Below, piece by piece: positions 23,452 to 35,821 of a DNA stretch of 64,000 nt. Below the pieces are notes generated by a model. The model was given only the letters and a program-made list of their open reading frames with translations. It was not told the DNA's origin and made no database searches. The stretch covers positions 662,227-726,226 of the forward strand of contig QANY01009091.1 of NCBI GenBank assembly GCA_003255025.1, given 5' to 3'. Position 1 is the first letter of the stretch; each line of letters begins with the position of its first letter. Both the position numbers and the translations under genes were made by a program. The DNA is from Datisca glomerata (taxonomy: Eukaryota; Streptophyta; Magnoliopsida; Cucurbitales; Datiscaceae).

Positions 23452-24578
23452 TCTACGATTTGTTTAAATTACATAGACTTCTCTATTATTTAGAACATGA
23501 CAGAGTTTTCTCGTGGGAAAAATTTACGGTAAGTGGCTTAATATGTAATTTTCTAGAAAAATATCTATATACATTGCAAGCAAAAATTTATTTTATCTTT
23601 TTAGTAGTAAAAGAAAATAGTGAACTTGATATTATTGATAACATTAATAAAATGATTAATTTGTTAGTTTATAACAAACATTTTATACAACCTTTTTAAT
23701 AAATTTTTCAAGAACTCTACTCACTTAAATATATACCAAGGTAATCTCATTTTTCTACTAACTTTTTAACTTAATCATATGTTATCAAACATTGTTGTCT
23801 TAAAATATTGTCATTTAACTTATTCATCAACCTAACTTTTCTAGTATTCTTATTTAACCCGTACTGAACGGTCCCAAGGTCACCAAATCTAAACAGTATT
23901 TTCAAATGAGTGTTCAAATAATAACAATATTCTTATAACAATAAACTAAATACCAATTTACCAAATTAAGTTATAATAAGAATCAATATTTAAACTTCAA
24001 GATATGCCACTTTATAATTGGATTGGACGTTGTTATGAGTATTTTCCCAAGCACTTATGACAAGGCGACACGTATCTCACCATAGTAGAGAGCCAACAAC
24101 GAGGGGAAAGTGTCGAATGAGAAGAATCGACCTCGGTTGGTCAGCCTCAAGGAGCTCGGGTTACACAAACTCGAGCTTACATAAGATAGCAAGGATCGAG
24201 CTCGTGAAGAGAGCCCGGATAACACTGAGTACCAGGGTCATCATTACAAGTGTCACCCTCCCTACAGGCCTAAGCACTCAACGGGTCTAATCGCCACTGC
24301 AGGGTGTTAGATCAGCCTCTCACAGGTCGCCTCGAAAGCACAATCAACATTTAGTGCCCATCGCTTTATGTTGCCTCCCTTCCGCCCAATCAAGAACAGT
24401 CGGGGCAGATATTGTGTCCTGGGAAGCTTCGAGACTTTCTCGACGCGCTTCTCTAGTAAGATTTCAGGTACAAATACTCCAATCTACTGAAGAGAGAGGT
24501 ATGTCATTTCTCCCTAAAGGAAATTATGTCCAGATATTGACTTAGGCATCAGATGCCCTTAGGTGAGGCAACCCCCTC
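23452..24578. repeat. Tandem duplication, left copy: retrotransposon flank plus truncated LTR
   Basis: This block repeats, with many point differences, in the block starting at 24579. Both begin CTAC(A/G)AT..GTTTAAATTACATAG and run through the same flank into GGATTGGACGT followed by the LTR start TGTTATGAG (24031 here, 25213 in the second copy). The LTR in this copy stops at about 24578, exactly where the second block begins, so the unit of about 1127 bp is head-to-tail. Confidence 0.85.
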
Positions 24579-25212
24579 CTCCTACAATCAGTTTAAATTA
24601 CATAGACTTCTCCATTATTTAAAACATGACACAGGCATTTTTTTCATGGGAAAAATTTACGGTAAGTGGCTTAATATGTAATTTTCTAGAAAAATATCTA
24701 TACGTTGCAAGCAAAAATTTATTTTATCTTTTTAGTGTAGTAAAAGAAAATAGTGAACTTGATATTATTGATAATGTTAGTAAAATGATTAATTTGTTAG
24801 TTTATAGTTTACATGTTGGCTCCACAATAATTTGATTATTCTTATATTCTTTATACAATTTTTTTAACAAAAATTTCAACAAATCTACTCACTTAAATAT
24901 ATACCAAGGTAATTTCATTTTTCTATTAACTTTTAACTTAATCATATGTTACAAAACATTATTATCTTAAAATATTGTCATTTAATTTTACCATTTAGTT
25001 TATTCATGAACTTAATTTTTCTAGTATTCTTATTTAACCTGTACCAAACGGCTCCTAGGGTCACCGAATCTAAACAGTATTTTCAAATTAGTGTTCAAAT
25101 AATAACAAAATTCCTATAACAATAAACTAAATACCAATTTTACTAGATTAAGTTATAATAAGAATTAATATTTAAACTTCAAGATATACCACTTTATAAT
25201 TGGATTGGACGT

Positions 25213-25940
25213 TGTTATGAGTATTTTCTCAAGCACCAATGACAAGACAACACGTATCTCACCATAGTAGAAAGCCAACAGTGAGGTAAAAGTGTCGAAT
25301 GAGAAGAATCGACCTTAGTTGGTCATCCCCAAGGAGCTCGGGTTACACAAACCCGAGCTTGCATAAGATAGCAAGGATCGAGCTCGTGAAGAGAGGCTGG
25401 ATAACCCTGAGTACCAGGGTCATCATTGCTCATCAAAAGTAACATCCCAAGTGGCACCTCCCTACACGCCCGAGCACCCAACGGGTCTAATCGTCAGTGC
25501 AGGGTGTTAGATCAGCCTCTGGCATGTCACCTCGAAAGCACGATCGACATTTAGTGCCCATCGCTTTATGTCAAGGGTCGCCTCCCTTATGTCCAATCAA
25601 GAACAGTCGGGGCAGACATCGTGTCTTAGGAAGCTTCCCTAGCATGCCCTCGAGACTTCCTCGACACTCTTCTGTAGTAGGGTTTCGAGTACAAATACTT
25701 TAATCTACTGAAGAGAGAGGTATGTCATTTCTCCCTAAAGGAAATTATGTCAAAATAATGTCAGGATACTGACTTAGGCATCCGATGCCCTTAGACGAGG
25801 CAACCCCCTCCCCGGTTATGTTTGTGTTTTGCAGATCTCTGGCCAGAAGGACGATCATATTTAGCGGGACAGAGACAAGTATCAGGACTATCGGGAGAAG
25901 ATTGCATGATACCTAACATTTGAAGTTTTTGGCATCAATA
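25213..25940 (+). repeat. 5' LTR of the gag-pol-less element (728 bp)
   Basis: Starts TGTTATGAG and ends GGCATCAATA three bases before TGGCGCC. A second copy at 29629 shares the whole layout, including the near-terminal GGGAGAAGATTGCATG and ACCTAACA. Confidence 0.85.
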
Positions 25941-27090
25941 ATTGGCGCCGTCTGTGGGGACGACAATAAAATCGTTCATATTTAAAGTACTTGAAACCCC
26001 TTCTCTCCACAAAGAGAGGATGATTCTAGTACCGATGAAGTCTAAGACGAGGAGGATATCCACCCTTCTCCTCATCAAGAAAAGAATCATCTACCGTCAT
26101 GATGACTACATGATGGAGGAATAAGAGTACGGAGGCCGTAACCTCTGAGGTGACCAGGAGAGCGAGGAAAGACACGCTAGTTGCCGCTCAAATAGTAGCG
26201 GTCTCTTGAGTGGGAACGATCCTCCCCCATGACTTAATGGATCATCGTCGGAGTCTTCACGTACTTGCGGACCTTGGGAAGACTATCCAGGAAAAGATAA
26301 GGCAACGCCTTGCCCCGAAGAAATTGCCACCTCTCAAGGAAACCAGACCAAAGCGAAGCCAAGCTTCGGATGGCCAAGCTCCCCCTTAATGGTGGAGGTT
26401 CTGATTTGAGTCATCCCAAGAAAACAAGGGAAAGACCCATGTAATGGGAAGGGTTTGAAAGGAGAATATCTCGTAAACCACCATGGGTGTGCTTCTGGCC
26501 ACATATGGGTCACCAGACGGAGGAGGAGAACGAAGGTAGGATATCCCCCTTTTAATGACTTCTGATAATTTCCTCCATCTTCCACAGCCAGTTACATATT
26601 ACTCCAAAGGTCTTTTAGGGGAAGCAAGCAATTGAAGGCGTTCTAGTTGTTCAATGTAGTTGAAGACCTAACAACCAACAAGAAAACCTCTATAAGCCCT
26701 TAGTTGCCAAAGATCAATAAGCTTTTTGTTATGAAGAAGTCACAAAAAATCATAGGAGAATGCAGGTCTAAAGCATATATGGGTTGGTTACGGGCGGCAC
26801 CCTATAACTATGACATTATGCGTGTGTAGAATTGTTGTTTGACCACAAACAATTCAACAAAGCTCCCGCACGAGCGAAAGCTGTGTGGCAAGGATAAACG
26901 GGCATGGAATACAGAGCCTTGCATCAATACTCCACCATGGTTGAAATGCGAATCTGGGTTATGCAGCTCTTGGCTCCCACGCTCACCTCGGGTGAAACAA
27001 AAGGACGAGGGTCATGTCAGAATTGGTATACGGGCTCACAGGTCAAACCCGACTTCAAGCCCCAGCATTATAGCACACTAGTAAGGATTA

Positions 27091-27840
27091 AAAGTGATGT
27101 ATGCCGAGCACTCTAGCTCGCTAGACGGAATCAATGATCTAGCTAGAGTAAGCACGCATGGCTAGAAATCAAGGTAAAAAGTGAGGTATATCGAGCACTC
27201 TAGCTTGTTAGACGGGATCCAGGGTCTAGCTAGAGCAAGCACGTTTGGTTGGATATCAAAGTAAAAAGTGTCGTATACCGAGCACTCTAGCTCACCATAC
27301 GAGATCAAGGGGATCGAGCGCACCTGGCTAGACATCAAGGTAAAAAGTGATGTCTGCCGAGCAATCTAGCTCACCAGACGAGACCAAGGGTCTAGCCAGA
27401 GCAGGCACACCTGGTTAGACATCAAGGTAAAAAGTGATGTATGCCATGCACTCTAGCCCGCTAGACAGGATCAAGGGTCTAGCCAAAATAGACACGCCTA
27501 ACTAGACATCAAGGTAAAATGAAGTTTGTTGAGCACTCTAGCTCGTCAAACAGGATAAATGGTCTAGCTAGAGCAGGCACGCCTGTCTATCAAGGTGAAA
27601 AAATGATGTTTGTCGAGCACTCTAACCCACCAGACGGGATCAAGGGTCTAGTCAGAGCAAGCATGTATGGCTAGACATCAAGATAAAAAGTTATGTCTGC
27701 TGAGCACTCTAGCCCACCAGATGAGAATGGGGCCCTAGCCAGAGCAAGAATGCCTGGCTAGAATTTGAATAAGTGTTTGCCGAGTGCTTTAGCTCACCAA
27801 ATAAGGATTTAGTCAACACAAGAATGCATGGATATGCGCC
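27091..27840 (+). repeat. Internal tandem array, about nine units of about 85 bp
   Basis: Units are anchored on AAAAGTGATGTATGCCGAGC followed by ACTCTAGCTC, a RACGRGATCAAGGGTCTAG-type segment and GGCTAGACATCAAGGT. Anchors recur near 27093, 27179, 27267, 27343, 27430, 27518, 27600, 27687 and 27772, giving spacings of 76 to 88 bp. Units differ by substitutions and small deletions, and the last ones are the most degenerate. Confidence 0.85.
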
Positions 27841-29628
27841 GAAAGAAAGTTCCTCTAAACGAGTACCAAAGGAAAAGGAGTTTAGCTTGTAGTCTAACTC
27901 ATCAGACTAGGAAATGGCTCAGCCAAGAGAAAAGTCGCTTGACAAAGCGCCAAAAGTAAGCTCCCAATTTGAAGTAAGTCTGCCCGACCAAACCTTCTGA
28001 ATGGGAGCACATTCGAGACTGCTAAGATTACGACATGTCTGGACGACCCGACCTCCCCAACGGGGTAGCCTATTAGAAAGGACCAGGCCCGTTAAAGAAC
28101 CACTTAAGCTCGAGGTTAGTGCAACCCAGCAGCTCAAGTTTGTAGGAGTTATTTAACATTCATAACTTGAAGCAACAAAGAGGCAAGAACAAAGGAAGAT
28201 TAAGGTCTCGTCCAGACCTTAGTTAAAGCTCGACGGAGGTAAAAAGTGGAACTTTACCTACTCAAGGTATGTTCATTACTTAAAGCACAGCTCATACAGA
28301 TACAAGCTACGACAAAGGAAATAAGCAAAGAGAGTCAGAGTTACCAAATAAAAGCTCGTTCTCATTATTAAGGGAAAATGATTATAATAAGTACAAGGGA
28401 AGAAAAATGAACAAAAATCTCATCCTTGATTAAGGGGGCGAAACCCTCTTACACTAGCTTAAAAGTAAAAGACCTCCCCCCCACGGTCAATGCCAGTGGT
28501 CGCAAGGTTTCCACATCTTTCATGAATTCTTCTAGAGGTCTTGAGATCCCTGGTTTCTTTTTGGCCAAGGATTCAGGATCATACGACTTGGCCTGACAAC
28601 CAGATTCAAGACAATCCCAAAGGATGCGAGTGGAAGAACTATTATGCCCTACTCATGAAGCATGCTAGCGCATGTTGTAATGAGCGGCTAGTGGATCGAA
28701 AGGACAAAGGTGATAAAAGGAAGGGAATGGTAGCATAGAAGGAGATGGATTGTGCCGGTGAAGATGCTCCATTATGGATCAAAGGTCAAGGTTACCAGCT
28801 GGGTTACAATCCTTTTTAAGGAGGATATTTCTACAACTAGAGGTCAGTAACCAACACAGACAAATGATTCACCACATAGGCTTATCGACGACAATAAAAT
28901 CGCCACGAATGGAACGTCAGTAACTTTGAGGCACAACATTTAAAGGACGTTAGAAAGGGAAACGACAACCATAGAAAGGAAAACCAGGAGGATCTCAGTA
29001 GGAAAGCCCCTAATAAAAGAGGCCTCAAAAGGGGAAGGATCACCGTTCCCCCAAGGAACAAAAAAGAAATGGGGGCAAGAGTGAAAGTTTCAATTCTGTA
29101 AAGAATGTAAGGATGAAGGAAATGTGAAGGAAAACTGCTTATTTATAGGCCTAGAAGAAGGAAACCGCTCATTTAAGGGGCATTAAAGAGGGTCATGATG
29201 GCGACTGTTGAAGATATCCTACGCCCAATAAACGACCATTTCTCAGGCCAATAATAAAATTTTTGGAAGACTGAACATCATTCAAATGACACGTTAGGAA
29301 TGAAGCAACACATCGAGGAGACATGCTCCTTTACGCGCACCCACGCGCCATTAATGCCCCCACTCACAAGAGAGTGATGGCCTTGAATAGCAGAGAAGTG
29401 AAACGACTTAGGCATGATGGATGAGTCGCGACAAAAATGACCAAGTAATTAATCATATTCGGTACGGGCCTCTTAACTAAACGAACTTTAAGCACAAGTG
29501 TGAAGTACCTGGAATGAATGAAGCTCTTAGCGTATCATCACTCAAAGGTAGTTTGAACGAGGAGCTTGGATATAGAAGTCTTCCGACCCAGGAGAATGAA
29601 GCCACCCAAGTCCTCCATTGGGGGCAAC
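27841..29628 (+). other. Non-coding 3' interior of the gag-pol-less element
   Basis: About 1.8 kb between the tandem array and the 3' LTR. Only short unrelated frames are seen, such as those at 28541-28738 and 29514-29771. It ends in the polypurine-like GGGGGCAAC at 29620-29628. Confidence 0.5.
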
Positions 29629-30373
29629 TGTTATGGATATTTTTTCAAGCACCAATGACAATGAAACACGTATTGCACCACAGAAAAGAGCCAACGGTGA
29701 GGAAAAAGTGTGTAAGGAGAAGAACAGACCTTAATTGGTCATCCCTAAGGAGCTTGGGCTGCATGACCTGATCTTACGTAAAATAGCAAGGATCGAGCTA
29801 GTGAAGAGAGCCCGGGTAACCCCGAGTACCAAGGTCATTAGTACTCACCGAAAGTAACATCCTAGGTGGCACCTCCCCACAGGCCCGATCACCCAACGGG
29901 CCCAATCGCCATTGCAGGATATCAAATCAGCCTCTGATATGTCACCTCGAAAGCATAATCGACATTTAATGTCCATCACTTTATATCAAGGGTCGCCTCT
30001 CTTCCATCCAATCAAGAACAGTCAGGACAGACATCGTGTCCCAGGAAGCTTCCCTAGCACGCCCTCGAGGCTTTCTCAAAATGCTTCTCTAGTAAGGTCT
30101 CATGTACAAACACCCCTATCTATTAAAGAGAGAGGTACGATATTTTTCCCTGAAGGAAATTATGCCGAAATAATGTCATGATATTGACTTAGGCATCGAA
30201 GGCCCTTAGGCGAAGCAACCACCCTTTGGTTCTCCTCACCTTCGAGTTCTTTGTTTGTGTTTTGTAAATCCCTAGTCAGGAGGAAAATCATATTTAGCAA
30301 GAGAGAGACAAGTATCAGGACAATTGGGAGAAGATTGCATGCTACCTAACAATTGAAGTTTCAGGCATTAATA
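29629..30373 (+). repeat. 3' LTR of the gag-pol-less element (745 bp)
   Basis: Direct repeat of 25213-25940, starting TGTTATGG after GGGGGCAAC and ending GGCATTAATA, followed by the target duplication GACGT. It is visibly diverged from the 5' LTR, implying an old insertion. Confidence 0.85.
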
Positions 30374-30378
30374 GACGT

Positions 30379-30935
30379 ATTTACCTTTCAACTTAGAAAT
30401 AAAACCCGCATAATTATTAAGAATGAAATTTGTGAAACAAAAAAATAGAAGAAAACAAAGACTATCACAATGTTTGGATTCATGGAAAGTAAAGAAAAAC
30501 AAAAATGAAAAGTAAGTAAAATAAATATGAAAATGAAGCAAAACTAAAAAGAACAAATGTATATAATAGTTAAAATGTTTTACTTTCCTCATTTCTAGTA
30601 GAACAACAATTAAGAAGCAATCTTTATTCCTCATTGGAATCTCTAAAACTCAAAAATAAGCTAGATGAAAATTTGGGAGAGAGAAACTAAAGGATGAAAA
30701 GAAAAAAAATGCTTAGAAGGTAGTTGAATAGTGATGAATAGGATTTTTGGAGGATGTGGGAAAATTAAAAAGGCCGAGTGTGAAATAGTTGTCGTAAATT
30801 AAACAATTAAAATTGAAACCAAAGAAATTGAAAGTTTAAAATGTGGAAACCAATTGGTATATATATATAATGAAGGAAATAATTGGTATAGACGATTAGT
30901 TTGAATGGTTTTTATTCTTCTTCATATGTTATGCC
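30379..30935. other. AT-rich spacer between two retrotransposons
   Basis: No gene or recognisable repeat apart from a short TA run at about 30858-30870. Confidence 0.4.
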
Positions 30936-30940
30936 CTATG

Positions 30941-32195
30941 TGTTGGATCGGGTTTTAAATTTTGATGAAAAATAAATGAATCACGAAAGGTTCGTGGGCG
31001 GAAAATAAAAAAAATTCACAACAAACATTTAATCATGTTAAGTATAAAATATTTTTTATGATCATGCGTATTTAGAATATGTAGAAATAATTTTATACAT
31101 TTTTTGTATTGGAGAAATTCTGACTTAATGGAATCCGTTTGATCGTCTCACGTTCTTCGTTCTTTGGGATATGTAGAGATTGAATCAATCTTCACACCAA
31201 CAACCACTCATAGAATTCAAAAGTTTTTTTTTGACAAATATGTCTTTAAGAATTGAGTATGGACTCTCAAAACAACAGAGGAAGAAAAAAGAATTTTTTC
31301 TTCTCCCTCTAGATTCGGCAACAATAGAGAGAGGGGAGAGAGAAACTCTTTTCTTGCTTTGTGTAATCACACACTGTGGTCAGGGTTATATCAACACATC
31401 TTAAGGATACAACCTTAATGTCATCCATTATATAATAATTAAGAAATTTACACATATACTCATATATGTTAAATTATAAAAAATCTCCTTTTTATGCACT
31501 GCTATCTACGATTTTTACATCTCACCTAGAGTCAATACTGTGTCCAAATTCATCAACTCAAATTGATAAATTAAATTGATTCCTATCAATTAATTAATTA
31601 ATTTCTTTTATTTACTAACTATCAAATAATTAGAAAATAACAAATTAATTAATTTGAATATTAATTTTACTCTTCACTAATTTAGTGATGACACTCATCA
31701 CATATGAGTTCGGGAAGTGTACCTTGGTCCAAAATACATTTTTGGTCCAACTGATGTTGTTTCTCATTTCTGTCCTTATGAGCTACTCCTGAGACCGAAT
31801 GAACTCACATGAATAAAGTTATGAGATTCAAATACCCGGCTAATTTATCTTCATAAATTCCCGACCTATTTAATCCTGACATCTTACGACTCCACTATCG
31901 AATCAACTCTCGATTTTCTGTTGGTGTAAATAAGCACTTTTATTTCACAATCCATAAAATATTTTAACATATTACCCTTTGTGAATATCACTAACAAGAG
32001 CGGGACTTTAAATTATCATTTTACCCATCTAGTTATTATTTTTTTTTAACTTTTTTGTTGACTGTAAATAAGAAAGACATATCAGTGAAATGTCTCATCG
32101 TTTCACAATGTTTTATTCAATGACTCATGTCATCGAGTACCAGGCTCGATTTATATTTATTCACACACCCATCAATAAAGCATAAGGTTATATTT
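30941..32195 (-). repeat. Truncated 3' LTR of Copia family 1
   Basis: Collinear with 37526 to about 38830 of the 5' LTR. The match breaks after GCATAAGGTTATATT, where RNase H sequence starts. About 600 bp of LTR and the end of pol are deleted. Confidence 0.85.
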
Positions 32196-34870
32196 CCGTT
32201 CTATGTGTTTGGATCTTCGGTTGCTTCGAGTTTGCTACAGCCCCACTATTCTCACAATAAAGTGTCATGGGTTTGTCAATACTTGGAACGACTTCCAGAA
32301 TCTTCAGAAACTTTCTAAGCCAAACAGTCTCATTTGCATCTTCACAAGCCGCCACATTTTCCATAGTAGAATTAGTCATGCAAGATTATTTGATACTTCT
32401 CCATACTACTGCTCCACCATTCAGAATGAAAATTGATCCTGAAGTGGACCTCTTGAAATCCTTGTCTGCTTGGAAATCAGAGTTGGTATAACCCGCCATA
32501 TTCAAGTCAGTACCTGAATACACAAGTATGTAGTTCCTCGTTCTTCTAAAATACTTGAGAATATTCTTGACGACATTCCAGTGATCGAGTCCAGGATTAG
32601 ATTAGAAACGGCTCACCACACCCACGACATGAAGCAGCTTCTCACGTCTTCCTTTTCTTAAGGAGTCTTTGGGAGACTTCTTCTTGGAGATGATGACTTC
32701 ATGCCTGAAGGGAAGATACCCCTTCTTGAAGTCTTGCATACTAAAGTGATCCATCACCTTATCAATATAGGATGCTTAAGATAGTGTCAATTACCTATTC
32801 TTCCTATCTCGAAAGGTCTAAATACTTAAGACAAATGCAACTTCTACAAGATCTTTCATATCAAATTGCTTTGCAAGTCGAATCTTGCCATCAGATAATT
32901 TTTCTACATTATTCCCAATGATAGAATATCGTCCACGTATAAGACTAGAAAAACCAACTGTTCAAAACCATAGTTCTTGACAGTTTCATCAAATCTGATA
33001 TTCCATAACCATGACGCTTGCTTGAGTCTATAAAACGACGTTAGCAGTTCATAAACCTTTCCTTATTGGCCTTTTTCCATGAACCCGTCTGGTTGAGCCA
33101 TATAAATGCGCTCTTCAAGATTGCCATTTAGAAAGGCATTCTTGACATCCATCTACCAGATTTCATAATCGAGGGCAGCAGCAATGGACATAAAAATTCA
33201 GATGGACTTAAGCATGGCCACCGGCGAGAATGTATCCTCATAGTCAATACCTTCCTTTTAGGTGTAGCACTTGGCTACTAGCCTAGCTTTGAATGTCTTC
33301 ACATTTTCATTCAGAACTCACTTTTTCTTAGAATTCATTTACACCCTACAGGTTTTACCCCTTCAGGAGGATCTACAAGCTTCTAGACTCTTTTCCAATA
33401 CATCGATTGTATCTTGACATTCATGGCTTCTTGCCATAGATTTTTTTCAGGACCAGTCATGGCCTGTGAGTAGGAAACATGTTCATCATGATACTTATTT
33501 GATACTACTATTAAGGCATCTCCATTAGACATGTACCTGTCAGGTTGTCTCATAACCCTCTCACTACGTCGAGCTTCGTAGGCTCCAGCACATGTTGCGG
33601 TTCTTCCATTATTGAATCGGGAACAAGTCTTGATTGGGAATCGGTGTCCTCCTATTCAATAATTCCTCTAGCACAAGTGTGCTTCTCGACTTCACACTTC
33701 TTATATAGTCTTTCTCAAGAAATGTGTATTCGTGTTAACAAATGTTTTTTTGTCGTTCAGACTATAAAAGACGTATCCCTTCGTTCTCTTGGGATATCTG
33801 ATCGACTGGTCATCTTACATGTCTTTGGTCTCAGTACATGTGCCGGGCATCCCCTTATCCGAAGGTGGCTTAAGGAATAATTTTGTCCACTCCATCTTAC
33901 ATATGGAGTGCTAGGCACTGTCTTTGACAGAACTTTGTTCACAATGTATGTTGTTGTTTCCAAAGCATATCCCCAATAACGAATCTGGGAGGGATGAGTA
34001 ACTCATCATGGATCTAAACATATCCATTAGAGTACAATTCCTTCTCTCTAACACACCATTATGTTCTAGAGTGCCAGGTGTTGTAAGCTGAGAAAGAATA
34101 CATTCTTTCTTAAAAAATTCTTCGAACTCTCCTAACAAGTACTATCCACCACGATTGGAAAGTAGCGTTTCGATTTGTTTCTCTTATTATTTTTTAACCA
34201 TAGCCTTGTACTCTTTGAACTTTTCAAAAGTTTCAAACTTTTGGCGCATTAGATAAATATGTCCAAAACGCTAGTAGTCATCGATAAAAGTTACAAAATA
34301 TTCATAACCTCCTCTTGCTTGGATATTCAATGGCCCACATATATCACTATGTACGAGTTTGAGGAATTGAGTGGTTCTTTCATCCTTTGATGAAAAGAGT
34401 CTCTTGGTCATTTTACCTTCTATGCACGATTCGCATGTGGGTAGTCATCCCACACTTAAAATTTGTAATGGATCATCCCTTGTAAGTCTTTTAATCTTGT
34501 CTAGGCTAATGTGGCCAAGACGTAAGTGCAACAAGTATCTTATATTGATTGAGTCAGACTTCAGCCATTTACTATAACTTTGTAAATCAATATTTACTTC
34601 AGTGTTACATATGATTGGAACTATTAATTTTTCATAGACTATGTTATTTATCAAGCATATAGTATTGATCAATCAATTATTTCTAAAAATACCAATATCA
34701 TTATCAATGAAGTTTAAAGAAAATCCTTGCTCAACAAAGTAGCTACTAAAATAAGGTTCTTCCCAAGAGGTGGGATATAGGAAACATCTCGTAAAATAAT
34801 AAAAATATTATCAAATGACAATTTAATAGTTTCAACTGATATAATTGATACTAGCGCTTCATTTCTTCAA
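32196..34870 (-). pseudogene. Copia pol relic: pre-integrase, integrase, reverse transcriptase, RNase H
   Basis: Read on minus, recognisable blocks appear in order. The pre-integrase LRLGHISLDKIKRLTRDDPL is at about 34560-34460. The integrase core with TLEHNGVLERRNCTLMDM is at about 34085-34020, then KRTKGYVFYS at about 33800. Reverse transcriptase MDVKNAFLNGNLEE is at about 33150, and QLVFLVLYVDDIL at about 32965-32925. RNase H follows (VAACEDANETVWLRKFLK and SMTLYCxNS-type), about 32360-32200. Many stops and frame changes make it non-functional. RNase H breaks off inside the segment corresponding to RSKHIE. Confidence 0.88.
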
Positions 34871-35821
34871 CAGAAGATGAACTCACCCTCGTCAAGCCTT
34901 CTGGTTTCCCTAAACCCCTGCAAGGAACAACATATATGGTTACTGGCTGCACAGTGTAAAATCCACGAAAAAGTAGTGTTAGTCACATAACATACCTCAG
35001 TAACAAGTATCATACATTTGGATTTCAACTCTTTGAGATCATATGGGCAGTTGCGTTTGTAATGGCCAGTGGCTCCACAATGATGACACTTGCCTTTTGA
35101 CTTGTCCACTTTTTCATGCCCTTGTCTTTTGCAGCTTTTGAGTTCTGCTTCTTAGCTTTCTTTGGACCTCTCTTGTGTTTCTTTTTGGTGCCAGAGGTGG
35201 AAGACTTAATTTCAATAAAATTTTCCACTCCAGTCTTCCCCTTGCCCTTCAGAAATAGGCTCTCAACAACTTGCAATTCATTTATAAGCTCAGGGAGTGA
35301 GTACCTCAACTTATTCAACAAAAAACTAAGTTTGAAGTTCTCAAAAGTGTCAGGAAGGGTCTCAAAGATCATATCAACTTGAGACTCACCATCTCATTCA
35401 CATAGCTTGTGATCATCATCATGTGTTCTCTGACAGGAGTTCCAGGTTTCAACCAGCAGTTCATGAAGTTTCGCATAACAGCATGTTTGGATTGACGACC
35501 CTGATCCCCAAACATTTTAGTGATGTTCAACATCATATCAAAGACGTTTTCCATGTCTTGATGCTGTTGTTGCAACAAATTGCTAACTGATTCTAAGATG
35601 TAGCATCTAGCGATCTCATCCGAACGTAGCCAAGAAGCATATGCATCGTTTTCCTCTTGAGTCGATTCAGCAATAGGTTCAAGGGGATAAGAGGTGGTGA
35701 GCATGAACTTGTGCTTTTCTATCGTCCATACGATATCAAGATTACGTTTCCAATCCACGTAATTTTCACCAGTAAGTTTGTTCGCATTTAAGATCGTTGA
35801 GAGTAAGCATAATAATGACAT
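34871..35821 (-). pseudogene. Copia gag relic with zinc knuckle and decayed protease
   Basis: The N-terminal part (35821-35369) reads LNANKLTGENYVDWKRNLD and MENVFDMMLNITKMFG, typical of plant Copia gag. It continues in a second frame (35372-35025; LPDTFENFKLSFLLNKLRYS) and a third (35109-34867) holding the CCHC knuckle CHHCGATGHYKRNC. After it comes the protease-like segment WILHCAASNH, where the expected catalytic aspartate (WILDSGA) is replaced. At least two frameshifts. Confidence 0.88.

Larger units (their letters stand above)
25213..30373 (+). mobile_element. LTR retrotransposon without recognisable gag-pol (large non-autonomous type)
   Basis: Bounded by two direct LTRs (25213-25940 and 29629-30373) with the target duplication GACGT at 25208-25212 and 30374-30378. 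The primer-binding site TGGCGCCGTCTGTGGGG (25943-25959) begins like the complement of tRNA-Asp 3' ends but diverges in the middle. A purine-rich GGGGGCAAC directly precedes the 3' LTR. The 3.7-kb interior gives only short reading frames and no protease, integrase, reverse transcriptase or zinc knuckle that I can recognise. This fits a LARD-like element mobilised by another family. The primer-site type is more usual in Gypsy elements, but lineage cannot be fixed without pol. Confidence 0.85.

Noticed and set aside
24057..24545. Plus-strand ORFs in the left LTR copy
   Set aside because: They lie wholly within an LTR and differ between the LTR copies by frameshifts; no protein family.
26839..27116. 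ORFs considered as gag of the 25-30 kb element
   Set aside because: No gag, zinc-knuckle or protease pattern; overlapping frames of similar length indicate chance.
27091..27840. CRISPR-like array
   Set aside because: Units are whole-unit tandem repeats of about 85 bp without unique spacers, inside a plant retrotransposon.
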